Source: Myxococcales bacterium
GTDB taxonomy: Bacteria > Myxococcota_A > Bradymonadia > Bradymonadales > Bradymonadaceae
Reading direction: 5' to 3'
Assembly (NCBI GenBank): GCA_007119175.1
Contig: SKQC01000055.1
Location: forward strand, 1-47,278
DNA: 47,278 bases
Shown here: in pieces, positions 1-8,984 of the stretch
Layout of the letters: each line of letters begins with the position of its first letter
Numbering within the stretch: position 1 is the first letter of the stretch
Translations under genes and position numbers: made by a program
Notes under the pieces: generated by a model
Databases searched by the model: none
Told to the model about the DNA's origin: nothing
What the model saw: the letters and a program-made list of their open reading frames with translations, nothing else

Positions 1-61
1 GGTGGATATCCGACGGATTTTTAGGGAGCTGAATTGCTGCGAGTTGGTCACTCTATGGTCA

Positions 62-107
62 CTGTAAAGCAAAACGGGCATTCCCTCACCTGGAGGAAAT
101 GCCCGTT
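62..107 (-). terminator. Rho-independent terminator of tRNA-Asn
   Basis: Reading leftward from the tRNA, a hairpin has 10-base arms at 98-107 and 73-82 (AACGGGCATT against AATGCCCGTT), with further pairing inside the loop. It is followed on the minus strand by TTTTGCTTT. It sits about 10 bases beyond the tRNA 3' end, as expected for an intrinsic terminator. Confidence 0.8.
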
Positions 108-115
108 GTATCTAG

Positions 116-188
<73 letters not shown>

Positions 189-193
189 TTGCG

Positions 194-212
194 CCCGATG
201 CTTCGCATCGGG
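194..212. other. Short perfect hairpin in the tRNA-Asn leader
   Basis: CCCGATGC and GCATCGGG form an 8-bp perfect stem around TTC, six bases before the tRNA 5' end on the minus strand. No T tract follows in either direction, so it is not a standard terminator. It could be a processing structure in the tRNA precursor. The rest of 189-372 shows no gene. Confidence 0.4.
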
Positions 213-372
213 GCCGATATAGGTGCCACAATCGGGGGGCCTTGTCAATTCCCGGAATCGATCTTTGATTGACGCGATCCAACAGCCCGTGGTTAGTCTC
301 GGCGTCGGTGATGCGGCAGTCCTAAAATAGTGGACTGACCGCCTTTTAATCCCTGCTCAACGAGAGTCTATT

Positions 373-1245
373 ATGAGTGATGTCCTCAACGAATTGGTCA
401 CCCTTTTGACCCTGGAAAAGATCGAGGAAAATCTATTTCGTGGCCAGAGTCAGGACCTCGGCTGGGGCACGGTATACGGGGGGCAAGTGCTGGGACAGGC
501 TCTGTCGGCAGCCGCTCAGACGGTGCCCGAAGATCGCTACGTGCATTCCCTGCATTCGTATTTTCTGCGCCCCGGTGACGTAAATCGCCCCATTGTCTAC
601 GACGTCGACCGCATTCGCGACGGTGGCTCGTTTACTACCCGCCGCGTGGTGGCGATTCAAAAAGGACGGCCGATCTTCAATCTGTCGGCTTCTTTTCAGA
701 TCGAGGAGCCGGGGTTTGATCATCAGGACGAAGCCCCGGATGTGCCAAAGCCCTCCGAACTAAAGACCGACCAGCAGCGAATGGCCGAATACGCCGATCG
801 CCTCCCCCAATTGCTTCGCAAACAGGCCAGCGCCGAGCGTCCGTTTGAGATGCGAGCCGTCGATCCGATCGACAACCCATTCGCCCCCGATGAGTATCCT
901 CCCTGCTCACGGCATTGGATGAAGGCCAATGGAAAACTCGACGACAAGCCGTCGCTGCATCGATTTCTCCTCGCCTACGTGTCGGATTTTAACTTTTTGA
1001 CGACTTCGCTGCGGCCCCACGGCGCCACCTGGCTGACCCCGGGGATGCAGGTCGCCAGTGTGGACCACGCGATGTGGTTTCATCGCCCGGTCCGGGTCGA
1101 TGAATGGCTGTTGCACTGCGTGCAGAGTCCGTCGGCTTCCGGAGCCCGTGGCTTCGTTTACGGCCATATCTACGACAAGGACGGGACGTTGGTCGCTTCC
1201 ACCTCCCAGGAGGGACTGATTCGCGAGCGAACTCCCGGCAGTTGA
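373..1245 (+). CDS. tesB: Acyl-CoA thioesterase II (TesB family)
   Basis: Cytosolic double-hotdog thioesterase that hydrolyses medium- and long-chain acyl-CoA to free acid and CoA. Its 290 residues match the family length (E. coli TesB is 286). The N-terminal hotdog carries GGQVLGQAL and the HSYFLRPGD block; the C-terminal half carries SDFNFL, DHAMWFHRP and TSQEG. By alignment to E. coli TesB the catalytic triad (Asp204, Thr228, Gln278) falls on Asp205, Ser229 and Gln279, so the hydroxyl residue is Ser here, a conservative change. The gene stands alone between tRNA-Asn and a convergent flavoprotein gene, whose stop lies 1 bp away. The ribosome-binding site is weak (GAGAG). The fold and reaction class are well supported; the substrate chain length cannot be read. 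Confidence 0.93.
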   Translation: MSDVLNELVTLLTLEKIEENLFRGQSQDLGWGTVYGGQVLGQALSAAAQTVPEDRYVHSLHSYFLRPGDVNRPIVYDVDRIRDGGSFTTRRVVAIQKGRPIFNLSASFQIEEPGFDHQDEAPDVPKPSELKTDQQRMAEYADRLPQLLRKQASAERPFEMRAVDPIDNPFAPDEYPPCSRHWMKANGKLDDKPSLHRFLLAYVSDFNFLTTSLRPHGATWLTPGMQVASVDHAMWFHRPVRVDEWLLHCVQSPSASGARGFVYGHIYDKDGTLVASTSQEGLIRERTPGS

Positions 1246-1246
1246 T

Positions 1247-2263
1247 CTATTCGGCCACTTTCTCGTCGCTCACCGCACCGGCCAAGCCGGCCTCGCGAAA
1301 CGCTTCTGCGTAACGACTGACGATGGTCTCGACCGACTCCACGGCGTCTATCCCGTGAACGCTCTTTCCGGCTTGCCAGTAGTCGTTATAGCCGCCGGAT
1401 CGCTTATTTCCACGAGCCAGTCCAAATAGTGAGCGCGTCGAATACCACAGGCGCATCCAGTGCTTAAATCGCGGATGCTGCAAGAGGCGACGGGCGATGG
1501 GACCGGCTTCGGTTCCCACCTTCTCGACGAATTCCGTCTCAATCACCGACACGGGGACCCCGGAGATCCGCTCTGTGAGCACGATATCGTCTTCCTCGGC
1601 ATCGACGATGGCTTGTTTGTAGTCCTCGTGCGCCGTGCACTCCCGGCTGGCGATAAATCGGGTACCGAATTGCACAGCCTGATACCCTATCTCGAGGGCA
1701 TCGACATATTCCTCGGGAGTGCCGATTCCGCCGGCGGCCACCAGGGGGACGTCCAATCCGGAGAGTTCCTCAAATAACTCGGCAAGCCCCTGAGTTCCGG
1801 CGTGTCCACCGGCGCGACCGTTGACGCAGATCAACCCGTCGACGTCGGCCTCCAATGCCTTCTCGGCCCATTTGCGCTCCGTGACGTCGTGATAGACGAC
1901 GCCATCGACGGCGTGAACGGCGTCGACGACCCAGCTCGGATTTCCCAGCGCGGTGATAAAAAAGCGGACTCCCTCCTCGATTGCCACATCGACCCAGGCC
2001 CGCATCCGATTTTCGTAGAGCTTTGACGATTTCTCGACCAATGCGTTGAATCCGATCGCCCCGCCGTCGCAGCGCCGCTGCATCATACGAATCGACTCTC
2101 TTAAGTCCTCGCGGTGGGCAAAGATAGTCGACAGCGGCTGCACAATGCCAACAGCGCCGTTCTCCACCACTGAGGCTACCAACTCGTTATTGGAGCACGG
2201 GTACATCGCCCCACAGATCAGTGGGATCTTTGCTCCCGTATCGGCCAGAAATTGATCGCTCAT
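1247..2263 (-). CDS. Nitronate monooxygenase-like FMN oxidoreductase
   Basis: TIM-barrel flavoprotein of the nitronate monooxygenase / 2-nitropropane dioxygenase family, which also includes FabK-type enoyl reductases. Diagnostic pieces are the N-terminal PLICGAMYPCSNNELVASV segment, NGRAGGHAG for FMN phosphate, and AAGGIGTPEEYVDAL followed by GAxAVQFGTRF-like YQAVQFGTRFIAS. The frame is open for 27 further codons upstream, but the ATG at 2263 is preferred. It has a purine-rich GGAGAGCGAAGG site just before it, and the family homology begins there, giving 338 residues. The substrate is unknown; the long C-terminal tail after the barrel (about 70 residues) is typical of one subgroup. Convergent with tesB, with no evident operon partner. 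Confidence 0.85.
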   Translation of the reverse strand: MSDQFLADTGAKIPLICGAMYPCSNNELVASVVENGAVGIVQPLSTIFAHREDLRESIRMMQRRCDGGAIGFNALVEKSSKLYENRMRAWVDVAIEEGVRFFITALGNPSWVVDAVHAVDGVVYHDVTERKWAEKALEADVDGLICVNGRAGGHAGTQGLAELFEELSGLDVPLVAAGGIGTPEEYVDALEIGYQAVQFGTRFIASRECTAHEDYKQAIVDAEEDDIVLTERISGVPVSVIETEFVEKVGTEAGPIARRLLQHPRFKHWMRLWYSTRSLFGLARGNKRSGGYNDYWQAGKSVHGIDAVESVETIVSRYAEAFREAGLAGAVSDEKVAE

Positions 2264-2530
2264 AACCTTCGCTCTCCGCTTTGTCAGGTCGTGATAGCTA
2301 CGAATCGTGGGGATACACGATCGGCGTCCATACGACAATCTCAAGGCATTGGCTTGCCCTCAAATTCCGCGACACAGACCGTTTCTTGAGGACGAAAATA
2401 ATTGTTCGAAATGCAAACTGGAAAGTATCGCCGTTGCCACCGATAATGGGCAGGAGAATCGACTCCAATCTTGTCCGGGAGCGGGTTTAACTGAATTGAC
2501 CAGCCCCGGCGCCACAACGCGAGTGCTATT

Positions 2531-3547
2531 ATGAATTATCTGCCTTCAAATCGCGCCCCAGTCGTAGTTTGCATTTTCTGTGGTGTCCTGTTCTTGCTGT
2601 CGGGAACTGCACTGGCCTCCGACCTTCCCGCTTTCCCGACGGCGAGTTCCGACGAAGAGACTGAGGAGACGCAAGAGGTCAGCGACGAGGAGCAAGACCA
2701 GGCCGGCGAAGAAGACGAAGAACCAGAGTCACGAGATCGACCGCAAACGCGAGAGGAACCCGAGGAGCCAGAAGAGCCAGCGGCCGCAGAGACGGCTGAA
2801 GAGCCTGAAGCCCCCGAGCAGCCCCAACCGGAGGAAGACGCCGAGCCCGACGAGCCGGAGGAGCCCGAGGAGCAAGAAGAGGTACGGGCTTCTCAAGAAA
2901 CGGCCTACACCGACGCTCCACGATCAGGACGAGCAGCAGAAGATTCGCCTCGCTCCACGCTCCTTCGCCGCTCGGTCTACGACCAGGGGCGCTGGAGCCT
3001 CGGCATCGAGGGCCTTTTTAGCCGCAATTCCTCGCGTGTCGAATTGCTCGAGGAAACCGAGCCGGCCACGGACACTACGCGGTTTATGCGAGTCGACCCC
3101 ACGGTGACCGTCGGGGTCATCGATCGCCTCCACGTCGGATTATTGCTCGGGTTTGTCTCTCGTCGGTTGGCTCGAGAAGGAGAGGAGTCGGCGACGGAGA
3201 CCTCCTATGCCATCCAGCCCTTGATCCAGTATTTTCTGGCCGTCACTCCACGACTGGCGGGCTATCTGCAGGGCGCCGCCGGCTATTTTCGCGGCGGCAG
3301 CGAGCGATTCGTCGCCGGCGTCGACGAAACGGGGATTCCCTTCGGCGATGTGGACACCCGCACCCGTGGATTTGTGATGAGTACCGGCACCGGCGTCAGC
3401 TATCGACTCTCGGAGGGATTGCAACTGCGCTTCGGCTTTAAGTTCAACGCCCTCTGGGGACGCGAATCGGCAGACGAACTCGAGGACAGACTCTCGACGG
3501 CCACCTATAACCTCGGCACTACTGCCGGGCTCCGCTACACATTTTAG
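2531..3547 (+). CDS. Outer-membrane beta-barrel protein with acidic Pro-Glu linker
   Basis: A Sec signal peptide (residues about 1-30, hydrophobic core VVVCIFCGVLFLLSGTALA) is followed by about 95 residues made almost wholly of Glu, Asp, Pro, Gln and Arg. From about residue 150 there is a segment of alternating hydrophobic and polar residues with many Gly, Tyr and Arg. It ends in GLRYTF, whose C-terminal Phe is the usual signature of an outer-membrane barrel recognised by BamA. The acidic stretch probably lies in the periplasm between the signal cleavage site and the barrel. No enzymatic motif is visible and the family is not recognised. It is monocistronic, with the convergent GTPase gene ending 15 bp downstream. 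Confidence 0.75.
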   Translation: MNYLPSNRAPVVVCIFCGVLFLLSGTALASDLPAFPTASSDEETEETQEVSDEEQDQAGEEDEEPESRDRPQTREEPEEPEEPAAAETAEEPEAPEQPQPEEDAEPDEPEEPEEQEEVRASQETAYTDAPRSGRAAEDSPRSTLLRRSVYDQGRWSLGIEGLFSRNSSRVELLEETEPATDTTRFMRVDPTVTVGVIDRLHVGLLLGFVSRRLAREGEESATETSYAIQPLIQYFLAVTPRLAGYLQGAAGYFRGGSERFVAGVDETGIPFGDVDTRTRGFVMSTGTGVSYRLSEGLQLRFGFKFNALWGRESADELEDRLSTATYNLGTTAGLRYTF

Positions 3548-3562
3548 GCGAGGTGCGCTCAG

Positions 3563-4894
3563 CTAATCCGGGCTAAAGTCTTCGTCGTCATCGACGGACA
3601 ACAGCAGTTCTGTGTCGTCATCGCTCTCCAGCTTCTTCGTCTCGTAGAGGGACTTGGCACGCTTTCGGGTCTTCTCGAAGATTGTTTTGGCCTTCGAGAC
3701 GTCAACACCGTCGATAAAATAGGCTGCTGCGGCATGACCGATGGCTTTGGTGCCGGCAAAAGCAACCCCTGCCGAGACCACACTTCCCAGTCCGGGGGCG
3801 AAGATTTTGGCCAGCGCCCGGGCGACCTCCCGCAGGGCGACGGCGGCTCCCACAGTGGCGCCGATGGCGCCCAGAAACTCGGTGGCCGTCTTCAACTCCA
3901 TACTCCTACCCGACACATAGCCGATTCCCGAGATAAGACTGGTTTGAAGGGAGGTGATGGGGCCGATGTCGGCGACCGGGACTGGCGTGACGGCCACTCC
4001 AGCGCACAGCGAGGCGACGATATTCGTCAGCCGTCGGGAGATGCGATGCTGGAGGGCCTTCACCTGTGAGAGTCGCACGAACTCTACCCGTGCCTGCTCG
4101 GGCAACTCATCTAACAAAAAATCGACCAACTCCTCGATCCGCCAGCGCTCGTCGGCGCGGCGGGTGCCATCGCGGCGCCAGGACTGATAGGCGGAGATTC
4201 CGTGGGCGGCCACGAATTGGTCGGCGAGCTCGTCGCGCTCGCGAATCTTTTGCTCCAGGTGTTCTTCGATGCGCTCGACGCGCTGTTGTTTTTCCTCGAG
4301 GTCATCGGCGCGCTCTGATTCCGGGTCGTGCAGGCGCACATTCTTCGGCTCCAGCTCGTCGCAATGGGTTACCACAGCCACCAGTGGAACCCGGTAATGG
4401 TGCATCTTCCGGATGCGCTTACAGACCTCGACCAGGGCGTCCAGGTCGCCCTCGATAGCGGCATCGACTTCCTTGGCCTTGATGAGAAATAACACCGCAT
4501 CTGGGCCCTTCTCCTCCAGCGCACGGGCGATGCTATCCAGCGGCGTCAACTCACCGTCGGCGCCCTCGGGTACTGTTCCCTCCTGGATTCCACGCGTATC
4601 GAGCATCTCGACCGTTCCCAGTCCGCCCGAATACGACCACCAGGTCCCTCGCCGGGTCTTTGCCTTCTCGTGGCCCACCTCGGCGACCTGGCGCCCAAAT
4701 AATGCGTTGACCAGCGATGACTTGCCGGCTCCGCGCCTTCCGACCAGAACAAAGCGCGGGGGACGCTGCTCAAGCAGGAGCTCGCGCAACTCGGCAATTT
4801 TTTCTCGCAACTCTCGGGCCACGGGCTCGGGAACGCGATCGAGCAACTCCTCGAGGCGCACCGATTTGTCGACCAATTCCTCGCGCAATGTCAT
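3563..4894 (-). CDS. Dynamin/Era-type GTPase with C-terminal DUF697
   Basis: 443 residues. The N-terminal 45 residues are helical and charged. The G domain has P-loop GRRGAGKS (52-59), DTRG (99-102) and THCD in the G4 position. A charged helical linker follows, then a Gly/Ala-rich hydrophobic C-terminal region (about 290-410) resembling DUF697, which is found on membrane-associated GTPases such as YcjF relatives. It probably acts at the inner membrane; its cargo is unknown. The start is set at the ATG at 4894 because AAGGAG lies 8 bases upstream; a TTG two codons earlier is too close to that site. The C-terminal tail is strongly acidic (ESDDDTELLLSVDDDEDF). Confidence 0.85.
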   Translation of the reverse strand: MTLREELVDKSVRLEELLDRVPEPVARELREKIAELRELLLEQRPPRFVLVGRRGAGKSSLVNALFGRQVAEVGHEKAKTRRGTWWSYSGGLGTVEMLDTRGIQEGTVPEGADGELTPLDSIARALEEKGPDAVLFLIKAKEVDAAIEGDLDALVEVCKRIRKMHHYRVPLVAVVTHCDELEPKNVRLHDPESERADDLEEKQQRVERIEEHLEQKIRERDELADQFVAAHGISAYQSWRRDGTRRADERWRIEELVDFLLDELPEQARVEFVRLSQVKALQHRISRRLTNIVASLCAGVAVTPVPVADIGPITSLQTSLISGIGYVSGRSMELKTATEFLGAIGATVGAAVALREVARALAKIFAPGLGSVVSAGVAFAGTKAIGHAAAAYFIDGVDVSKAKTIFEKTRKRAKSLYETKKLESDDDTELLLSVDDDEDFSPD

Positions 4895-5137
4895 AAGCAA
4901 TACTCCTTAAACGTCTACGGCCATGGCCGCACCTCAGCACCCTTCCAATCTTGTCTCCCCGGGGGATGAATGCAAGCGCCGGCGCCGTCAACGGCCAGAT
5001 AAGACAGGCCGCCAGGCGCTGGAAATTCCTCCCCTCGTGTCTAAGGTTTTCTCTCGGGTATGCGACGACACCGCCACCCATCGAGTCCAATAGCGGCGTC
5101 GACACGGCGGTCTTGCGAGAGTTTGAGGAGGTATCAA

Positions 5138-5278
5138 ATGGAAGACTTGATCTTCATCGTTTTATTCGTCGCGATCCCGACGATTATTCTCACCATGGGA
5201 TTTATCGCCGTCCTCACACGCGAGAAACGAGAAATGGATGAGAGATCGGAGCTGGAAAATCGCTCTCCACGACTCTGA
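5138..5278 (+). CDS. 46-residue single-pass membrane peptide
   Basis: The ATG at 5138 is preceded by GAGGAGGT at the right distance, an almost perfect ribosome-binding site. The peptide has a short acidic N terminus (MED), one hydrophobic segment of about 22 residues (LIFIVLFVAIPTIILTMGFIAVL) and a charged tail beginning TREKREMDERSE. This fits a small inner-membrane protein with the tail in the cytoplasm. The function is unknown. It lies alone between the divergent GTPase gene and a convergent methyltransferase gene. The strong ribosome-binding site and clean topology are the reasons for calling it real. Confidence 0.65.
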   Translation: MEDLIFIVLFVAIPTIILTMGFIAVLTREKREMDERSELENRSPRL

Positions 5279-5294
5279 GTGACGGCATCCACCT

Positions 5295-6116
5295 TTATCC
5301 CCCGCCCTTCTCGGCAACCAATAGCGCCGCCCGGACCTCGGTGGTCAGCATCTGTTCATCCCAATAAGTGTCGATAGCGTCACTGATATAGGCCAGTACG
5401 TCATCGCGCTCCGACGAACGGATAGCTCCAATCCAATGGGGAAAAAACGTCTCCTGAATCAGTGGTGAATACAGGTATTCGCGACCGTTGGAAAACGCCA
5501 CTTCCCAGTTCAACTCGCTGATCTCGACGCCGTCGAGACCGGCCTGACTTGCGATGGTGGCGATGCGAGCCGGGCTCAAGAGGTTGTCGCGCAATTCGTC
5601 GAGGCGCAACAGCACGTCCTCCAACCCACAGGCGCGCAGAGCCTCATCGAGCAAATCATAAAACTCGGAAAAACTCTCCATGAGCGGAAAACAGGCGACG
5701 ACTTTGCCGTTCTCCGAGATCACGCGGCTCAGCTCGCCGAGGCCTTCACTGGCTTGCCGACTTGTGACAATGCCGTGAAAGCAGACCGCCCCGTCAAATA
5801 CTCCATCGGCGTACGTCAGCGAGCCTACGCGCTGCTGGACAAAATAAATTCGCTGCTGCTCATCTTCGTCGATTCGCGAGCGCGCCTCATCGAGCATAGG
5901 CCCCGACGAATCGAGGGCCATCATCCTCGTGGCCGACGGTAAATTCTGCAGCCAGCGCAACAACACAGCGCCGCATCTGGACTCCGCCGACAATACGGTG
6001 GCGTCATCGGGCACCGGTAACTCATCGGCACATAGATCGAGCACCGGCTCGGTCCACAGCCGTTCCACCACTTCCCGATGGGCGCGAATCTGGGGATGTT
6101 CCGCTGCGTCGCTCAT
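5295..6116 (-). CDS. Class I SAM-dependent methyltransferase-like protein
   Basis: 273 residues with the order of elements of a class I methyltransferase: a DATVLSAESRCGAVLLRWL strand-helix in the motif I position, MMALDSSGPMLDEAR for the acidic loop after strand 2, GVFDGAVCFHGI for motif II, then a post-motif strand (GKVVACFP). Motif I lacks the usual GxGxG, so SAM binding may be altered or lost. The C-terminal third is helical and specific to this family. The start codon overlaps the thiL stop (ATGA at 6113-6116), so the two are translationally coupled. The substrate cannot be inferred; coupling to thiL may be only for expression. Confidence 0.7.
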   Translation of the reverse strand: MSDAAEHPQIRAHREVVERLWTEPVLDLCADELPVPDDATVLSAESRCGAVLLRWLQNLPSATRMMALDSSGPMLDEARSRIDEDEQQRIYFVQQRVGSLTYADGVFDGAVCFHGIVTSRQASEGLGELSRVISENGKVVACFPLMESFSEFYDLLDEALRACGLEDVLLRLDELRDNLLSPARIATIASQAGLDGVEISELNWEVAFSNGREYLYSPLIQETFFPHWIGAIRSSERDDVLAYISDAIDTYWDEQMLTTEVRAALLVAEKGGG

Positions 6117-7114
6117 GAGTCCTCAAAATGAGTATAGCCGGTGATTTCTTCGTCCAGCAGTTCTCCATCCAGCCCGATGACCTGTAAGCCCTCTTCGGGA
6201 GCGCGAATCTCGCCGACGTCGTGAACAGACCAGTCGTATTGATTGGCCATATCCCACAGCTTGGGCATCCTCGCCGGGGGAACGGTCATCAATAGACAAT
6301 AATCCTCGCCGCCACCGAGAAGCCAGTCCTCCACCTCGCCGAGGCCAGCCTCCTCGAGGGCCGTCAGCTCCGAATCGATGGGAAGTTGGAAGGCGTCGAT
6401 CTGCGCGCCCACCTTGCTCGCCTCCAGAAGATGGCCCAGATCTTGGAGCAGCCCGTCACTGATATCAATCATTGCTGATGGAACACCATATAGGCCCAGA
6501 AGTCCACCGGCCCGTATCTGCGGGCGCGGGCGCCGGTAGGCATCGACAACTCCCGGATATTGCTCAGCGTCGATATCGTCGGCGCATAACACATCGAGGC
6601 CAGCGGCCGCCCGGCCCAATTCGTCCATGACGACGATGCGATCGCCGGGCACGGCATTGCGTCGAAGGACGGGACCAGCGGGCGAAGCTTCGCCGAGCAA
6701 GGTCACGGATATGACGATAGGACCGCCGGTAGTTGTCATATCTCCACCGCCGACGGAAACATCGAAGCTATCCGGCACCAACGCCTCGGCGACCTCGTTC
6801 ATCCCCGTCCACAGCCCTTCCAGCCAGGCGACGTCCACCGGCGTCGGCAAGGCCAGCGACAGGAAAAAAACGCCCGGCCCACCTCCCATGGCAGCTATAT
6901 CACTGAGATTGGCGGCCAGGCTCTTCCAGCCGACGTCGACGGGGTCGCTGAGATCGCGGCGAAAATGCACTCCCTCGACCAAGGTGTCGACGGTCACCAG
7001 ATCGAAGCGCCCCGGATCGAGTACCGCCGCGTCATCGCCGATACCGATCGACAATCCCTCGGGAGAGGAAAAAGATGTGGAGAGTTTCTCAATCAGCTCA
7101 AATTCAGTCGTCAT
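6113..7114 (-). CDS. thiL: Thiamine-monophosphate kinase
   Basis: Phosphorylates thiamine monophosphate to thiamine diphosphate, the last step of cofactor synthesis, in the cytosol. The 333 residues match the family. Visible motifs are GIGDDAAVL near the N terminus (metal/ATP binding), VSVGGGDMTTTGG, MIDISDGLLQDLGHL, and LLGGGEDYCLL near the end. The reading frame is open for 26 codons upstream, but the ATG at 7114 gives the normal N terminus (MTTEFELIEKL). No strong ribosome-binding site is visible for it. The stop overlaps the next gene by 4 bp. No other thiamine genes are nearby. Confidence 0.93.
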   Translation of the reverse strand: MTTEFELIEKLSTSFSSPEGLSIGIGDDAAVLDPGRFDLVTVDTLVEGVHFRRDLSDPVDVGWKSLAANLSDIAAMGGGPGVFFLSLALPTPVDVAWLEGLWTGMNEVAEALVPDSFDVSVGGGDMTTTGGPIVISVTLLGEASPAGPVLRRNAVPGDRIVVMDELGRAAAGLDVLCADDIDAEQYPGVVDAYRRPRPQIRAGGLLGLYGVPSAMIDISDGLLQDLGHLLEASKVGAQIDAFQLPIDSELTALEEAGLGEVEDWLLGGGEDYCLLMTVPPARMPKLWDMANQYDWSVHDVGEIRAPEEGLQVIGLDGELLDEEITGYTHFEDS

Positions 7115-7258
7115 CTGTGTTGCCCGGGGGGTATTTCGAGGACGGCGTTTGGTCCATTTACTGCGAAGGCGGGAGTTTGTCCCCATCCACAACCGGTGGT
7201 GGAGAACTCATCAGATCGCATCTTAAAACCCCTTTGGCCGGGAGTTCTCAGACACGCC

Positions 7259-7975
7259 CTAGAAGTTAGCCCAGAATAACCATGAGAACAAAAGCAAAAT
7301 CGCGACCCAGAAAATAAGTGCCCCCAACAGGAACTTGGAGCGAATCTCTTCGACGTCGTCTTGAAATTGGTCGGCCTTCGACTCCGCCCGACTGCGGGCC
7401 ACGCTGACGGCTGCCTCGAGACTCTTCGCCAGCCGCGCCAGTCCCGCCAATGCCTCGGCATCTTCACCGTGCTCCACCAGGTATCGCTGCAATTGGCGTA
7501 TTGCCGAATCGATCAACCCTTGCTCCACCGAAAATTCGACAAATTCGCCGATCGACTCCGAGCGACTGTCGTCGATGGCAGCCTCAAAAAGTGCTCTCGC
7601 TTCGACGAGAAGGTCTTCTTTTCCCTCCGGCGGCTGCTCCCAGGGAGCCTCGCCCTCCCCGTACCCAGCAGCCTCGGCAACACTGAGACCACACCGAGAA
7701 CAATGCCGCTCGTCCTGCTCCAAAAGGTGCAGGCATTTACGACAGCGTTGCCCCGAGCCCTCCTCGGGGATCAGGCGTTTTAGCGCATCTGTCGACAGTT
7801 GATCTTCTGGTAACGGGCCATCGGCATCCACAACCACGCCGTCACGACCCGCCGGATCGGCGGCGGCGACGTTAACGTGCCCACAGGCGCTGCAGACAAG
7901 CCCCACGCCACCATCGACAGCACGAACCTCTGCCGCGGCGCCGAGGTGCTCGCAATTTGAGCAGCGAATCTCCAT
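7259..7975 (-). CDS. Double zinc-ribbon protein with C-terminal membrane anchor
   Basis: 238 residues. Two zinc ribbons are visible: CSNC...CSAC in the first 35 residues, and CRKC...CSRC around residues 75-95. A central helical segment rich in Glu, Ala and Leu resembles a TPR-like repeat pair (LIDSAIRQLQRYLVEHGEDAEALAGLARLA). One membrane helix at the C terminus (FLLGALIFWVAILLLFSWLF) makes it a tail-anchored protein with the ribbons in the cytoplasm. The ATG at 7975 is chosen because GGGAG precedes it by five bases; an in-frame TTG four codons earlier lacks a site. It lies between the protease and thiL genes on the same strand. Function unknown. Confidence 0.75.
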   Translation of the reverse strand: MEIRCSNCEHLGAAAEVRAVDGGVGLVCSACGHVNVAAADPAGRDGVVVDADGPLPEDQLSTDALKRLIPEEGSGQRCRKCLHLLEQDERHCSRCGLSVAEAAGYGEGEAPWEQPPEGKEDLLVEARALFEAAIDDSRSESIGEFVEFSVEQGLIDSAIRQLQRYLVEHGEDAEALAGLARLAKSLEAAVSVARSRAESKADQFQDDVEEIRSKFLLGALIFWVAILLLFSWLFWANF

Positions 7976-8069
7976 TATTGCTCCCAATCAAATAGCTCGA
8001 TGCTTCGACATCGAAATTTCCTGAAGGCGCCGGCTCCACTGATGCCCCGAGCATCATCGATGCGCGAAC

Positions 8070-8984
8070 TCATTCGCCAATCCACTCTGGTACAGCGTCG
8101 ACGACCACGGGCTCCGGTGTAAAGGTCAGTACGAAGATCACCAGGCAGACCCAGGCCATCCAACGGTCGGCACCCGTGGCCGGTTTACCTTCGAGTATCG
8201 GCGGATGACTCAATCCCATCCACCACACCAGCCCCGCCAGGAGTAACCAGCCCGGAAATAACATGATTCCCGCCGCCACCAGCGCCATAAAGAAAAGCAT
8301 CGCCAGCGGGCGGGCCTTCTCGCCGAGTGCGGCGTATAATAAATGCCCACCATCTAGCTGACCCATGGGCAGTAGATTTAGCGCCGTCAGAAGACATCCC
8401 ACCCAGCCGGCCAATGCGATCGGATGGAGAAAAAGCTCCATCCCCTCTCCCATATTCGGATGAAATAGCGCCGACGCTCCCTGAATCAAAAGGCTATCGC
8501 CGAGGATGAGCAGCCCTTCGTCATCGGCGACGACCGTCGGTTCCGAGAGCGCAACGCCGATAAATACGGCCGCGACGGTCACCACAAACCCCGCCACGGG
8601 CCCCCATCCGGCGATGGCCATCAGGTCAACGGCGCTCATCTTGCGCCACTTCATGCGGATAAAGGCGCCGAAGGTCCCGAAAAAGGGAATGACGCCCAGG
8701 CCGGGAATCGGACCGATGCCGGGCAAAAAATACGGAAGGCTCACGTTCACTTTCCGCCGGCGAGCCGTCAGATAATGTCCGGCCTCATGGGCGGCAATAA
8801 TCGCCATCATCCACAGCAGATAAGACAGTGCTTTCAAAACTCCTCCAGTCGACCACTCCGAGGGCCGAAAGGGATCGAGCTCTGAGGCCACGAGGCCGGC
8901 TGCCGAGATTGTGACCACCGAGGCGAATAATAAGACGAGGTGGACCCAACTAAAGCGCTTTTCTTCTTCCTCGTCGCTGCTCAT
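8070..8984 (-). CDS. Site-2-type intramembrane zinc protease (M50 family)
   Basis: 304 residues, mostly membrane helices. The metal-binding motif HEAGH is at 66-70, inside a hydrophobic segment. The third ligand motif of the family is present as NLLPMGQLDGGH in a later helix. No PDZ domain is seen, which resembles the EGY/sll0862-type branch rather than RseP. Such enzymes cut membrane-spanning substrates. The start codon overlaps the stop of the upstream binding-protein gene (ATGA, 8981-8984), so they are translationally coupled. Placement downstream of dnaJ suggests an envelope quality-control role, but that is inference. Confidence 0.88.
   Translation of the reverse strand: MSSDEEEEKRFSWVHLVLLFASVVTISAAGLVASELDPFRPSEWSTGGVLKALSYLLWMMAIIAAHEAGHYLTARRRKVNVSLPYFLPGIGPIPGLGVIPFFGTFGAFIRMKWRKMSAVDLMAIAGWGPVAGFVVTVAAVFIGVALSEPTVVADDEGLLILGDSLLIQGASALFHPNMGEGMELFLHPIALAGWVGCLLTALNLLPMGQLDGGHLLYAALGEKARPLAMLFFMALVAAGIMLFPGWLLLAGLVWWMGLSHPPILEGKPATGADRWMAWVCLVIFVLTFTPEPVVVDAVPEWIGE

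Noticed and set aside
2521-2530. GAGTGCTA before the outer-membrane protein gene, like half of a CIRCE site
   Set aside because: The matching TTAGCACTC half is not found upstream at the right spacing.
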